Shown here one piece after another: positions 1 through 7,679 of a stretch of DNA of 11,274 bases. A model generated the notes under the pieces. It had not been told where the DNA came from and made no database searches. It saw only the letters and a list, made by a program, of their open reading frames with translations. The DNA is from an uncultured candidate division Zixibacteria bacterium (lineage in GTDB: Bacteria; Zixibacteria; MSB-5A5; GN15; FEB-12), in the NCBI GenBank assembly GCA_913009765.1, contig CAJVYT010000117.1, positions 1 through 11,274 of the forward strand, written 5' to 3'. How positions within the stretch are numbered: position 1 is the first letter of the stretch; each line of letters begins with the position of its first letter. A program made the translations under genes and the position numbers.

Positions 1-40
1 ACTCTTACATATATGTTTTTATTCTTCTTGTTTTTTTTTT
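1..40. other. A+T-rich stub joined to adapter
   Basis: Forty A+T-rich bases ending in a run of T lie on the outer side of a complete sequencing adapter. The insert read from that adapter begins at base 99, so this stub was not physically next to base 99 in the genome. It is either unrelated sequence joined through the adapter or low-quality read tail. No coding or RNA signal is visible. Confidence 0.7.
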
Positions 41-98
41 AATGATACGGCGACCACCGAGATCTACACTCTTTCCCTACACGACGCTCTTCCGATCT
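41..98 (+). other. Illumina P5/TruSeq universal adapter (contamination)
   Basis: The stretch starts AATGATACGGCGACCACCGA, continues through ACACTCTTTCCCTACACGAC and ends GCTCTTCCGATCT. It is the complete 58-base P5 flow-cell plus read-1 adapter with no mismatch that I can see. It is synthetic and should be trimmed. On the minus strand it is open and encodes SEERRVGKECRSRWSPYH, a peptide that recurs as a contaminant in public protein sets. Any protein predicted across 39-257 is therefore false. Confidence 0.99.
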
Positions 99-113
99 AC
101 AATTAATATGAGC

Positions 114-136
114 AAAAATGGCTTTAAGCCATTTTT
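114..136. terminator. Perfect 11-bp hairpin, possible bidirectional terminator
   Basis: The arms AAAAATGGCTT (114-124) and AAGCCATTTTT (126-136) are exact reverse complements around a single T, so the real loop would be a few bases. The A/T ends give a short U tract in either direction, as in a bidirectional intrinsic terminator. The stem has only four G/C pairs, and the hairpin lies about 250 bases beyond the HEPN stop. It could equally be part of a dispersed repeat. Confidence 0.4.
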
Positions 137-138
137 CA

Positions 139-222
139 ATCCGAAAAGACCGGACTCCGTGGCAAGCACGGAGAGGAGTGGTGGAGTATGACAGGTTGGC
201 GGAACGGCTCAAGAGTTCCGCC
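139..222. repeat. Possible REP/MITE-like palindromic intergenic element
   Basis: Two G+C-rich hairpins sit close together. One has arms CTCCGTG (155-161) and CACGGAG (167-173) with a 5-base loop. The other has arms GGCGGAAC (198-205) and GTTCCGCC (215-222) with a 9-base loop. On the minus strand the order GTTCCGCC..TGTCATACTCC..GGAGTCCGGTC resembles the dispersed palindromes of the TGTCATTCC..GGAATCCAG kind found between genes in many bacteria. That resemblance is by eye, and copy number in the genome is unknown. Confidence 0.35.
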
Positions 223-385
223 CTACTATACTGCCGCTGATACAAACAATGGTACACCCATACACATATTTATGAACAGTAAACACACCGCAAGGGGTTT
301 GTCACCCGTCCACCGAAAAAGTTTAAGGATTAATTGTCTGTTTTGTATTAATTAGGGACATACTAGAGCGTTTACCCCCACAAAA

Positions 386-1717
386 TTATTTTTTATCAAT
401 TGTTTTTATAATTTTATCTGAAAGCTTATTATCTACATTGTAAAGAAATTGTTTTATTAAATCAAGGTTCTCATCTGTTTCAATCGAAGAAATTGTTTCT
501 TTTAAAGTCTTAGTTTTTTTTTCGTCTACATATTCTATAAATTGTTTCAACAATAATTTTATAGCAAACATAAGTGTACTGTAATGAGAACTGGTCGCTA
601 TCCCTATTTCACTACCATGAATAATTATTGATCGAACTTCATAAATGATTAAAATATCACAAGGATATAAATATTTTTTTTCTTTTAACCCAAAAAGCAT
701 TAATCTGTAAGCAACCCTTTCTCCTTTTTGACCAATTTTCTCATTTACTAATAAAGTTTCTAGAGCCGTACATAGATAAACAATTTTATCATCATAATTT
801 TCCTCTTGAACCGCTTTACCTAACCATGAAATTGTTCTATTAATTCTGTTCTGCAGTTCATTACTAAAGTGTTCTGTCTTTTTTAATAATAAATTATAGT
901 CTTCAATATGTTCGGGAGAATTTCCCTTCCAATCAAATTTCCACACCCTGTCATTTTTAAATAATTTTACAGAAAGTATTTTACCTGTTTCTTTTTCAAT
1001 TAATAGACCAAAGTTAGACACATCAAACATTGTTTGTTTTTCATTGATTGATGAGTATTGAAAGTTAATAAATGATCTCAACGCATTTAATTTCAATCGT
1101 GCTTTATATTTTGCTCTATTAAAAACTAAATCTAAATTATTTCCAAATTCAGTAATTTTTATTATTGGTTTATTTAAATGAGTGTTAAAATAGGATTTAA
1201 TTGAATTATACGAATTATAACTTTTACAAATATTATCATACAAATTTTGATCAAGTGTTGTAATTTTACATTCCCAAAAATCATAATCATTCCAATCTGC
1301 TTCTAAATTATCTACACCAAAAACAATTTCATATTCTTTTATTGGCTTAGAAATATTTTTAACGAATTCAATAAATTTATTATTTATGTTTTCTTTAATT
1401 CTAAAATTTAATTTTTTAAAATGAATTTCACAAACCAACTCCTTTAATAAGTCATCTAATTCTTTATTGTTTAAATACTCCAAACATTTTTCTAATCTCA
1501 GAACATTAAATGTTTTATCGTAACCCCGATAGATTGTTTCATTTAAGTATAAATATTTATTTGTTTCTTCATAACTTAGATGTTCTCTTATTGTCTGTGG
1601 TATTTTTATCGAAAGATGATGTTTTCTAAAATCCTCACCTGAAAATTCTGGAGCAAGTACAACTGTATTTATAAGTTTAAATAACTCTTTCTTTATTTTT
1701 TTTTTATTCTCAAACAA
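386..1717 (-). CDS. HEPN (Apea-like) domain protein, possible RNase/defence protein
   Basis: This 443-residue protein has no signal peptide or membrane segment. The first ~280 residues are lysine- and asparagine-rich and match nothing I recognise. Residues ~285-400 look like an Apea-like HEPN domain: a helix with ALETLL (319-324), a GERVAYR stretch (332-338) and the motif VRSIIIHG, giving R362-x4-H367, the R-x4-6-H pair that is catalytic in HEPN ribonucleases. HEPN proteins occur in toxin-antitoxin and anti-phage systems (ApeA is one), but also as scaffolds, so RNase activity is inferred. The start is TTG at 1717, chosen because GGGGAGTG sits just upstream; I see no ATG near this point. The first codons contain a run of ten A, a possible slippage or sequencing-error site. 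Composition is far more A+T-rich than the next gene: 13 G+C in 60 bases at 1081-1140 against 29 in 60 at 2041-2100. This suggests transfer. Confidence 0.7.
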   Translation of the reverse strand: MFENKKKIKKELFKLINTVVLAPEFSGEDFRKHHLSIKIPQTIREHLSYEETNKYLYLNETIYRGYDKTFNVLRLEKCLEYLNNKELDDLLKELVCEIHFKKLNFRIKENINNKFIEFVKNISKPIKEYEIVFGVDNLEADWNDYDFWECKITTLDQNLYDNICKSYNSYNSIKSYFNTHLNKPIIKITEFGNNLDLVFNRAKYKARLKLNALRSFINFQYSSINEKQTMFDVSNFGLLIEKETGKILSVKLFKNDRVWKFDWKGNSPEHIEDYNLLLKKTEHFSNELQNRINRTISWLGKAVQEENYDDKIVYLCTALETLLVNEKIGQKGERVAYRLMLFGLKEKKYLYPCDILIIYEVRSIIIHGSEIGIATSSHYSTLMFAIKLLLKQFIEYVDEKKTKTLKETISSIETDENLDLIKQFLYNVDNKLSDKIIKTIDKK

Positions 1718-1721
1718 AATT

Positions 1722-1729
1722 TCACTCCC
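1722..1729 (-). promoter_or_regulatory. Shine-Dalgarno GGGGAGTG for the HEPN gene
   Basis: On the minus strand the PASTA gene ends in TAG and is followed within two bases by this purine-rich site, then AAATT and a TTG codon at 1717. The site fixes the TTG start. Its position against the upstream stop codon suggests that translation of the HEPN gene is coupled to that of the PASTA gene. Confidence 0.6.
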
Positions 1730-2533
1730 CTACTCGGTTGTGCTGACTACCAAATCTATCTCGGTACGGATATCAAGCTCGGTTCCCTCCGGTTCCGATT
1801 GTTCAAGCACTGTTTCAGGCAGATAGTTTTCATCGGTACGATAGGTGACAATACCAACTTTGAGAACTTTATCTTCAATAAGTGCCGATGCTTCATCAAG
1901 TGTCATACCGACAACTTTCGGCATAAAAGTAAAATTTGATGCTCTTCCGCGATTGACCATCAAATTTACCGAAGTACCCATCGGGATTTCAATGCCTTTG
2001 TTTGGATATGAAAAGACGACAACTTTTTCAGGAAGTGTATCAGAAAACGCCCAGGCAATTTCACCCAACACAAGACCTGCGGTTTCAAGATTCAGCATTG
2101 CCTGTCTGACTGACAGCCCGCTTAAATCGGGAATTATGATATTTTTTTGTCCGAGTGAAACAACAAATTTAATTATCCGTCCTTCTTTAACATCGGTACC
2201 GGCGATTGGAAACTGATTTAACACAATACCTTTTTCTTTGCCGGGGGAGTATTCTTCGGAACTGATTTCATAAGCAAGGTTTAAATCGTTGATGCCAAGC
2301 TGTGCTTCGGTCAGCCGTTGATCAGTAAAATCGGGAAGAGCGAATTCCTCACCATGACGGGTTATAATCGGCATTACAATTGAATTTATTACAAAATATA
2401 AAACGAATAAAACAATAAGCGGTATTCCGCCATAAGACATAATTTTTCTTGAGGTGCTGCCTTTGGGAAAAAGATTAGAGTAGAAAGAGTTTTTGTTTTT
2501 CTTTTTATTTAGTCTTGATGCTTGTATATTCAT
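1730..2533 (-). CDS. Membrane-anchored protein with three PASTA domains
   Basis: The 267-residue protein has a short basic cytoplasmic tail (1-30), one transmembrane helix at ~35-56 and three PASTA repeats outside the cytoplasmic membrane (~64-128, 130-196, 202-264). Each repeat opens with a proline-containing strand (LPDFTDQ, IPDLSGL, MPKVVGM) and has the central P-x-G or P-x-x-G turn (FPIAGT, YPNKGI, EPEGTE). PASTA modules bind muropeptides or help place cell-wall proteins and are best known from Ser/Thr kinases and penicillin-binding proteins. No kinase or transpeptidase domain is present here, so this is a stand-alone binding or scaffold protein of unknown partner. Such proteins commonly follow rsmB in FCB genomes. 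The ATG at 2533 has a weak GGTGA site upstream. The 95-base gap from rsmB is larger than the other gaps in this string, and an internal promoter is possible. Confidence 0.85.
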   Translation of the reverse strand: MNIQASRLNKKKNKNSFYSNLFPKGSTSRKIMSYGGIPLIVLFVLYFVINSIVMPIITRHGEEFALPDFTDQRLTEAQLGINDLNLAYEISSEEYSPGKEKGIVLNQFPIAGTDVKEGRIIKFVVSLGQKNIIIPDLSGLSVRQAMLNLETAGLVLGEIAWAFSDTLPEKVVVFSYPNKGIEIPMGTSVNLMVNRGRASNFTFMPKVVGMTLDEASALIEDKVLKVGIVTYRTDENYLPETVLEQSEPEGTELDIRTEIDLVVSTTE

Positions 2534-2628
2534 TTTTCACCATTATGCTTAGTTAAAAATTTTCATATATATCTTATACACAAGAGTGAAAAAAAAATGA
2601 TAAAAAGGCAAGTTTTAACTACAAATTA

Positions 2629-3990
2629 TCAAGCGTGCTCTTTTCGCTTTAATCTCACGCAGAATGACCCATCCAGTTTACCCACCGACGGATATGTTTT
2701 TACATATCCTTTATCAGTAACTAACTCATCGGGATAAAATTCCTTGGCAGATTCAACTTCAAACTCTTTATGTTTTGCCAAAAAGTCTTCGACAACCATA
2801 TCATTTTCTTCTTTGATAATAGTACAGGTAGAATAAACCAGTACTCCGCCCGGTTTAACCAGCTTTGAAGCCCGTCCAATCATAGACTGCTGAATACGAG
2901 CGAGTTTGGTAGTATCCTCGGAGGTTTTTGCCCAGCGGAGGTCAGAATGTTTTCCTGCCGAACCCCAGCCTGAACATGGCGGGTCTAAAAGCACCCGGTC
3001 GAACGGTCCTCCTTTAAAATCGTACATATCAGAAATAACCGGTGATATTATTTTTATTCCGAGTCTTTGGGCATTACCTACTAAAATCTCAAGCCGTTCT
3101 TGTGTTTTATCAATAGCAGTAACTCGTCCTTTGTTACGCATTCTGATAGCAGCATAGGTAGTTTTTCCTCCCGGTGCGGCGGTCATATCTAACACAGAAT
3201 TTCCGGGACGGGGATTCATCAGACGCACAGCCATACCGGATGATTCATCCTGCACATATACTTTACCTGATTTAATAAGTTCTGACTCAAGCGGGAGTCC
3301 GCCGCTTTCGATTCGTAAAAATTCAGGAAGGTATTTTCCGAAAGAAAATTCTACTTCGTTTTTGGTTAAAAGATGTGCCACTTCATCTGGCTTTGCTTTT
3401 AAGAAATTAACACGGTAGGTAACACGGGGGGCTTCATTATAATATGTCAGCAAATTTTTTGTTGCCAAAAATCCAAACTCGTTCATACAGTACTCAACAA
3501 AATGATTTGGGTAGCTGTAAAAATCTCCCAGATATTTCACGGGGTCTTTATCTTTTTGAGCAAAAATAATTTTATTTGGTTCTCTGATAGCAGACCGCAT
3601 GACCGCATTGACAAGATTAGCTTTGGATTTATCAGTCATAAAATGTGCTAAGTTCACTGATTCAGACACTGCGGCAGCATCGGGAATTCTATCGGTAAAA
3701 TGCAGTTGATAAAAACCAAGACGTAAAATATTTTTTAGTTTTAAAGGAAGTTCGGTAGACGGTTTTGCAAGATAAAATTTTATTTCGTGGTCAAGACGAC
3801 GACGCATTTTGATTGTACCATTGACCAACTGCAAAAAAAATCTACGGTCGATAGCTCGAAGTTCTATATCAGATATTGCTTTAGCTATTGCCTGCTCGAG
3901 TGTTTCCCCTTGTTCAAGGAGAATAAGAGCTTTCACACAGGCTGCTCGTACTTTATCATACTTTTGATTTTTGAATATTTTTTCACTCAT
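2629..3990 (-). CDS. rsmB: 16S rRNA (cytosine-967 C5) methyltransferase RsmB
   Basis: The protein transfers a methyl group from S-adenosylmethionine to C5 of a cytosine in 16S rRNA (C967 in E. coli). The 453 residues are of normal length. Residues 1-~145 form the NusB-like RNA-binding domain, and ~180-450 the Rossmann-fold methyltransferase. Visible motifs are the SAM loop VLDMTAAPGGKT (266-277), motif IV DPPCSG with C339, and motif VI VYSTCTI with C389. In this family the motif VI cysteine is the nucleophile and the motif IV cysteine helps release the product. The C-terminal DGSFCVRL matches the usual D-G-F-F-x-A-x-L ending. The sequence after motif IV reads GWGSAGKHSDLRW, a variant of the usual G-x-x-R-x-x-P-D-x-R-W. 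The ATG lies 3 bases after the stop of the radical SAM gene, so the two are probably translated together. Confidence 0.95.
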   Translation of the reverse strand: MSEKIFKNQKYDKVRAACVKALILLEQGETLEQAIAKAISDIELRAIDRRFFLQLVNGTIKMRRRLDHEIKFYLAKPSTELPLKLKNILRLGFYQLHFTDRIPDAAAVSESVNLAHFMTDKSKANLVNAVMRSAIREPNKIIFAQKDKDPVKYLGDFYSYPNHFVEYCMNEFGFLATKNLLTYYNEAPRVTYRVNFLKAKPDEVAHLLTKNEVEFSFGKYLPEFLRIESGGLPLESELIKSGKVYVQDESSGMAVRLMNPRPGNSVLDMTAAPGGKTTYAAIRMRNKGRVTAIDKTQERLEILVGNAQRLGIKIISPVISDMYDFKGGPFDRVLLDPPCSGWGSAGKHSDLRWAKTSEDTTKLARIQQSMIGRASKLVKPGGVLVYSTCTIIKEENDMVVEDFLAKHKEFEVESAKEFYPDELVTDKGYVKTYPSVGKLDGSFCVRLKRKEHA

Positions 3991-3993
3991 ATT

Positions 3994-6498
3994 TTAAAGT
4001 TCCATTGCTGAAATTTTTTGTCCATTATCATTTTCTCTATATAGTTCCAGTCTGTGAAAAGAATTCATTAAATAAAGATCAAAGCTCTCACCTAACATTT
4101 CTTTTAAAACTTCCCCCGGTTTTGCATAACCGCCCTCTCCAATTCCTAATGTCAAAAACAGTTTGTTCTCATGTATCTCTAAAGCATATATAGCGGGACG
4201 CAAATCAACTACGGTTGTCCCTTTTTTCTTATGTCGTTCTACTTCTATTTTATTAAGAGACAGAAGTGTACTGATTTTGTCAGGAAGTAAATCCGGGTTT
4301 GGTAATTTATCTAAATCAATAGTATAAATAGCTCTGTTTAGGAGTGCAGAGATTGATTTTGTTTTTGAAAAAATAATTGCAGTATCGAACAAAGTTAGTC
4401 CGTCGGGCATTGATTCCTTGAGAGTTTCTGCCATGTAAGGCATATAATTTGAATCAAAAGTAATATCCATAAATTCAGATTCAGATGTAAACCCGAGTGT
4501 TAAAGGCGGTCCAAATGAAAGCTTCATAGACGGATTAAATCCCTGAGAATACATAATCGGAAGTTTTGATTTTCGGAGTATTCTTTCTATGAGTCGTAAA
4601 TTATCAAGATGTCCCATATATTTGTAACGGCTGTCTTTACCAAAACGAAACCGTACTTTATTTTTTGTCGGGGCAAAGGTTTGTTTTGATACAACTTTTT
4701 TATTTGCTCTGCCAAATTCCATAACTTGATTTGTATTTTCTAAAATTTCAATATCTCTTTTTTGTGGAATATAATCTTTGAGCTGTAATGAAGTTCTTTG
4801 CCGTTCTTTTTTCATCTGCTCAACTGAAACACCTTTGCGGATATGTGACCACGGTAAATCTTTTGAAAAAGGAATAGGCTTTAACATTTCAAAATACTCT
4901 ATGCCGTGTTCGTGTAAGGCATTTTCCCATCGGGCAAAATCAAAACATTCATTCCATCCTTCAAACCGTCCTCCATTTTTGAAAACTGTTTCGATAACCT
5001 TGCCCATTGAGCGACCGCCTCTCCCGATGAGTCCCTGCAAAAGTGATGTTTCCACGACCGGATATTTAAAAGTAACATTGCCGATTCTGTTCTGTTTTTT
5101 TATATACAATATTCGCTCTAAAACATCTTTGGGAGAAACTATTTCATCCCATTGAAACGGCGTATGAGCTTTTGGTACAAACGGGGAGAGGGTGACATTG
5201 ATAGTTTTTCGTCCAGGAGTTTTTGAGCCTATCTGATAAATATTTTTTACCATTTCTATGATAGCATCTAAGTCTTTGGTCGTTTCAGTCGGAAGCCCTA
5301 CCATAAAATACAGTTTGAGAGTTTTCCACCCTTTTTCAAATGCAAGCGAAACAGTATCATAAACCGCTTCGTCTTGGAAATCCTTTCGGATGAATTTCCG
5401 TAACCGCTCAGAGCCTGCTTCCGGAGAAATTGTCAGACCGGATCTTCGAACACGCTTGACGGCATCGAGAAGTTTACCGCTAATAGTACCCGGGCGTAAT
5501 GATGGAAGAGTAACAGAAATTCTTTCTTTTTCTAATTTCCTTGCTAAAGTTGATGCGAGAGTATCTATTTCTTTGTAGTCAGATGATGAGAGCGATAATA
5601 AGGTAACTTCTTCTACACCTGAGTTTCGTACTTGTGTTTCAATAAGTTCAACAATATCCTGTACAGGTCTCATTCGTACCGGTCGATACATAGGACCTGC
5701 CTGACAATAACGACATCCTTGAGGGCAGCCACGCATAATCTCAACTGCAAGATGTTTATGTACTGTTTCGACAAGCGGGACAATAGGATGTTCGGGATAG
5801 TATTCCCGTTTGAGTTCCGGTTCTATGCGGGCAATTATATATTCAGGGACAGATTCAACAATAGGTTTTCTTAATTCATCGTAAAATGCAGGAACATACA
5901 CCGACTGAACTTTTTGAGCGATGGCAAGAAGTTTTTCTTTTTTTGTTTGTCCTTTGAGAGTATGAATAATCTCAAGCATTTCAATAAGTCCGACTTCGGC
6001 ATCGCCTATAAAGAAAATATCAACAAAGTCAGCCATCGGTTCGGGGTTATATGCTGCCGGTCCTCCTGCCATAATAATAGGATAGTTGTCATCACGGTCT
6101 TTTGAACGAATAGGTATACCGCTAAGGTCGAGCATATTTAAAAGAGTTGTAAAAACCATTTCATACGAAAGAGTAAAGCCGACGGCATCAAATTCTTTCA
6201 CATCTTTACAGGTCTCAAGTGAAAACAGAGGGAGATTTTCTTTGCGGAGAATTTCTTCAGCATCAATATCAACAGCAAATGTTCGCTCGCATACAAAACG
6301 GTCATCAGAATTTACAATATGATAGATTGATTGAAGTCCGAGATAAGACTGCCCGATTTCATATTTATCGGGAAAAGCGTGACAATAGAGGGTTTTACCG
6401 GAGTGGTCTTTGATAACTGTACCGGGTTCTCCTCCGGCGTACCGTCCGGGTTTTATAACATAAGGGAAGAATCTTTTTTCTAACTCATTTTTTAACAT
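3994..6498 (-). CDS. Radical SAM protein fused to a DUF2344 domain
   Basis: This cytoplasmic protein has 834 residues. The first ~600 match the TIGR03960-type radical SAM family: an N-terminal B12-binding-like region containing GGPAAYNPEPMADFVD (145-160) and IGDAE (164-168), then the 4Fe-4S motif C258-x3-C262-x2-C265 within MRGCPQGCRYC, and the SPEAGSERLR segment (358-367) typical of the radical SAM barrel. Residues ~614-820 are a TIGR03936/DUF2344 domain with GHLDN (629-633), YSQGFNPSMKLSFGPPL (650-666) and AKPGEVL (792-798). Some bacteria encode the two halves separately. Substrate and reaction are not known to me; the frequent link to rRNA or tRNA genes and RNase E/G suggests RNA modification, and the adjacent rsmB agrees. 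It is the first gene of the minus-strand string. I see no good Shine-Dalgarno before the ATG at 6498. Confidence 0.88.
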   Translation of the reverse strand: MLKNELEKRFFPYVIKPGRYAGGEPGTVIKDHSGKTLYCHAFPDKYEIGQSYLGLQSIYHIVNSDDRFVCERTFAVDIDAEEILRKENLPLFSLETCKDVKEFDAVGFTLSYEMVFTTLLNMLDLSGIPIRSKDRDDNYPIIMAGGPAAYNPEPMADFVDIFFIGDAEVGLIEMLEIIHTLKGQTKKEKLLAIAQKVQSVYVPAFYDELRKPIVESVPEYIIARIEPELKREYYPEHPIVPLVETVHKHLAVEIMRGCPQGCRYCQAGPMYRPVRMRPVQDIVELIETQVRNSGVEEVTLLSLSSSDYKEIDTLASTLARKLEKERISVTLPSLRPGTISGKLLDAVKRVRRSGLTISPEAGSERLRKFIRKDFQDEAVYDTVSLAFEKGWKTLKLYFMVGLPTETTKDLDAIIEMVKNIYQIGSKTPGRKTINVTLSPFVPKAHTPFQWDEIVSPKDVLERILYIKKQNRIGNVTFKYPVVETSLLQGLIGRGGRSMGKVIETVFKNGGRFEGWNECFDFARWENALHEHGIEYFEMLKPIPFSKDLPWSHIRKGVSVEQMKKERQRTSLQLKDYIPQKRDIEILENTNQVMEFGRANKKVVSKQTFAPTKNKVRFRFGKDSRYKYMGHLDNLRLIERILRKSKLPIMYSQGFNPSMKLSFGPPLTLGFTSESEFMDITFDSNYMPYMAETLKESMPDGLTLFDTAIIFSKTKSISALLNRAIYTIDLDKLPNPDLLPDKISTLLSLNKIEVERHKKKGTTVVDLRPAIYALEIHENKLFLTLGIGEGGYAKPGEVLKEMLGESFDLYLMNSFHRLELYRENDNGQKISAMEL

Positions 6499-7126
6499 AT
6501 AGGTGCTTCGTTTGCTTTAGGTTACAAGGCAAAGTATACTCATTTTTTTCAATTTGGCAATAGTTATATTTTAGATATAAAAAGCCTTTGTTTTCAAGCT
6601 CTTATAGACAGATAGTGCATAATAATTTATATTATAATTTATTATAAATAAGATAAGCACAATGTTTACAAACTTGAGGGAAGTAATGTATATGTCACAA
6701 AAAAGAAATGCTGCCTGGTTTTTTTTTCGTGATTTCGTAATATTGATTTTCTGATTTCTGATTTAGTTTTCTTTTGCATACATGTTTCAGAATGGAACTG
6801 CACCGCTAAGCTGCCAATAAAAACAAGTTCTCTGTTAAGTTTATTCAACTGAAATTAATACTGATTATACTATTTTTATACAATTTTAATTCATATCCAA
6901 ACAACTCTTTATTCTTCTAAAGTTCTCCATCGTAAAACCGAATTATGATAGAAACAACAGAGTTTTATCTCGGAGTAAATGCTCCATTGAATTCTTCTGT
7001 TTTTGAGGAAGTTTTTACAATCAACAATCCTCATAATGGATGTAATATATGATTAGTACAGAAAAGACAGATTACGTAATTTTAGAATTAAAATAACATA
7101 TTATAGATAGAAACAAGGAGATTTCC
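6499..7126. other. Long divergent intergenic region without a convincing gene
   Basis: These 628 very A+T-rich bases separate the two divergent operons. The left edge carries the operon promoter. The middle has T-rich stretches and short repeats of TGATTT (about 6730-6765). A minus-strand frame at 6666-6848 is judged spurious. A 35-codon plus-strand frame lies at 6945-7052 with no ribosome binding site. A GGAGTAAATGCTCC motif near 6975 can form only a 4-bp stem. TATTAT (7099-7104) could be a -10 box for the plus-strand pair, but I see no matching -35. No riboswitch or tRNA was recognised. Confidence 0.55.
6533..6560 (-). promoter_or_regulatory. Sigma-70-type promoter for the radical SAM-rsmB operon
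   Basis: Read on the minus strand, TTGCCA (6560-6555) is followed after 16 bases by TATACT (6538-6533). The -10 box ends 34 bases before the ATG at 6498, giving a short leader. The -10 matches the consensus at 5 of 6 positions and the -35 at 4 of 6. In such A+T-rich sequence chance matches are common; the placement just upstream of the operon is the main support. Confidence 0.5.
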
Positions 7127-7651
7127 ATGAAAAAGATTTTAGGCATAGGTAATATTTTTGTATTGTTAAGCGTAGTTATATTATCTACTGCTACTACCAG
7201 CTATGCAGGAGATGCTCCTCCCAATATGGCATCGGGACTTATTATGCAGCTCTTGACTTTTGAAAAAAGTTTAATGTCTACCGGAGGTGATATTTCGATT
7301 CATGTTGTCGGTTCTACCGGTTTAGCAGATGAACTTAAAAAATCAATTGGATGGAAAATATCCAAATGCACTTTGAGTAAAGTTACCGAAAGTGATGCTT
7401 TGCCAACATCTCAAGTAAATATTCTCGTTATAGCAGATGCTAAAATTGTTTCTAAAGCAATTGAATATACTCGCAGCAACAAGGTTCTCAGTATAACAAA
7501 CAAACCGGAACTCGTTGAAAAAGGTATATCATTGGGTATTGGAATGAATGATAGCGGAGGACAAAGTATAACACTCAATATGACGGCTTCTAAAAAAGAA
7601 GGACTAGACTGGAATCCGGCTATTCTCAAAATTGCCAAAGCAGTAAAATAA
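7127..7651 (+). CDS. YfiR-like (DUF4154) periplasmic protein
   Basis: The 174-residue precursor begins with a clear Sec signal peptide: basic MKK, a hydrophobic core at ~6-22, and probable cleavage after SYA (residue 27). The mature ~147 residues follow the YfiR/DUF4154 pattern: a strand with ISIHVVG (56-62), a central VNILVIADA (97-105), a VLSITNKPE segment (119-127), a G-rich GISLGIGMN stretch (132-140), then ITLNMTASKKEGLDWNPAIL (147-166) near the C-terminus. In Pseudomonas YfiR is a periplasmic inhibitor of the diguanylate cyclase YfiN. The mature part has no cysteine except C77, so the disulfide-based control described for Pseudomonas YfiR is unlikely. AAGGAG at 7115-7120, six bases before the ATG, supports this start. 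The chemoreceptor gene follows after 28 bases, and the two are probably co-transcribed. Family assignment is from pattern memory. Confidence 0.72.
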   Translation: MKKILGIGNIFVLLSVVILSTATTSYAGDAPPNMASGLIMQLLTFEKSLMSTGGDISIHVVGSTGLADELKKSIGWKISKCTLSKVTESDALPTSQVNILVIADAKIVSKAIEYTRSNKVLSITNKPELVEKGISLGIGMNDSGGQSITLNMTASKKEGLDWNPAILKIAKAVK

Positions 7652-7679
7652 CCGATTGTATATAAATTAAGGAGAACAA

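Larger units (their letters stand above)
99..385. other. Non-coding, hairpin-rich intergenic region
   Basis: No credible gene is found between the adapter and the HEPN stop codon. The region is clearly more G+C-rich than the HEPN gene beside it and holds three inverted repeats at 114-136, 155-173 and 198-222. The block looks like a mosaic of dispersed intergenic repeats or a structured RNA. I could not match it to tmRNA, SRP RNA, RNase P RNA or 6S RNA. Bases 223-385 show no clear structure or motif. Confidence 0.6.

Noticed and set aside
39..257. 72-codon minus-strand open frame
   Set aside because: Its last 19 residues are encoded by the Illumina adapter, and the rest overlaps the hairpin-rich intergenic block. 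It is not a gene.
99..385. Known structured RNA (tmRNA, RNase P RNA, SRP RNA, 6S RNA)
   Set aside because: Hairpins are present, but none of the conserved core sequences of these RNAs could be found on either strand.
4778..5155. 125-codon plus-strand frame inside the radical SAM gene
   Set aside because: Antisense shadow of a clearly coding, motif-rich gene; the same applies to the plus-strand frames at 1845-2216, 2906-3157 and 5390-6413.
6666..6848. 60-codon minus-strand open frame in the divergent spacer
   Set aside because: Lysine- and phenylalanine-rich reading of A/T-rich repeats (TGATTT units and homopolymers), no ribosome binding site and no recognisable family.
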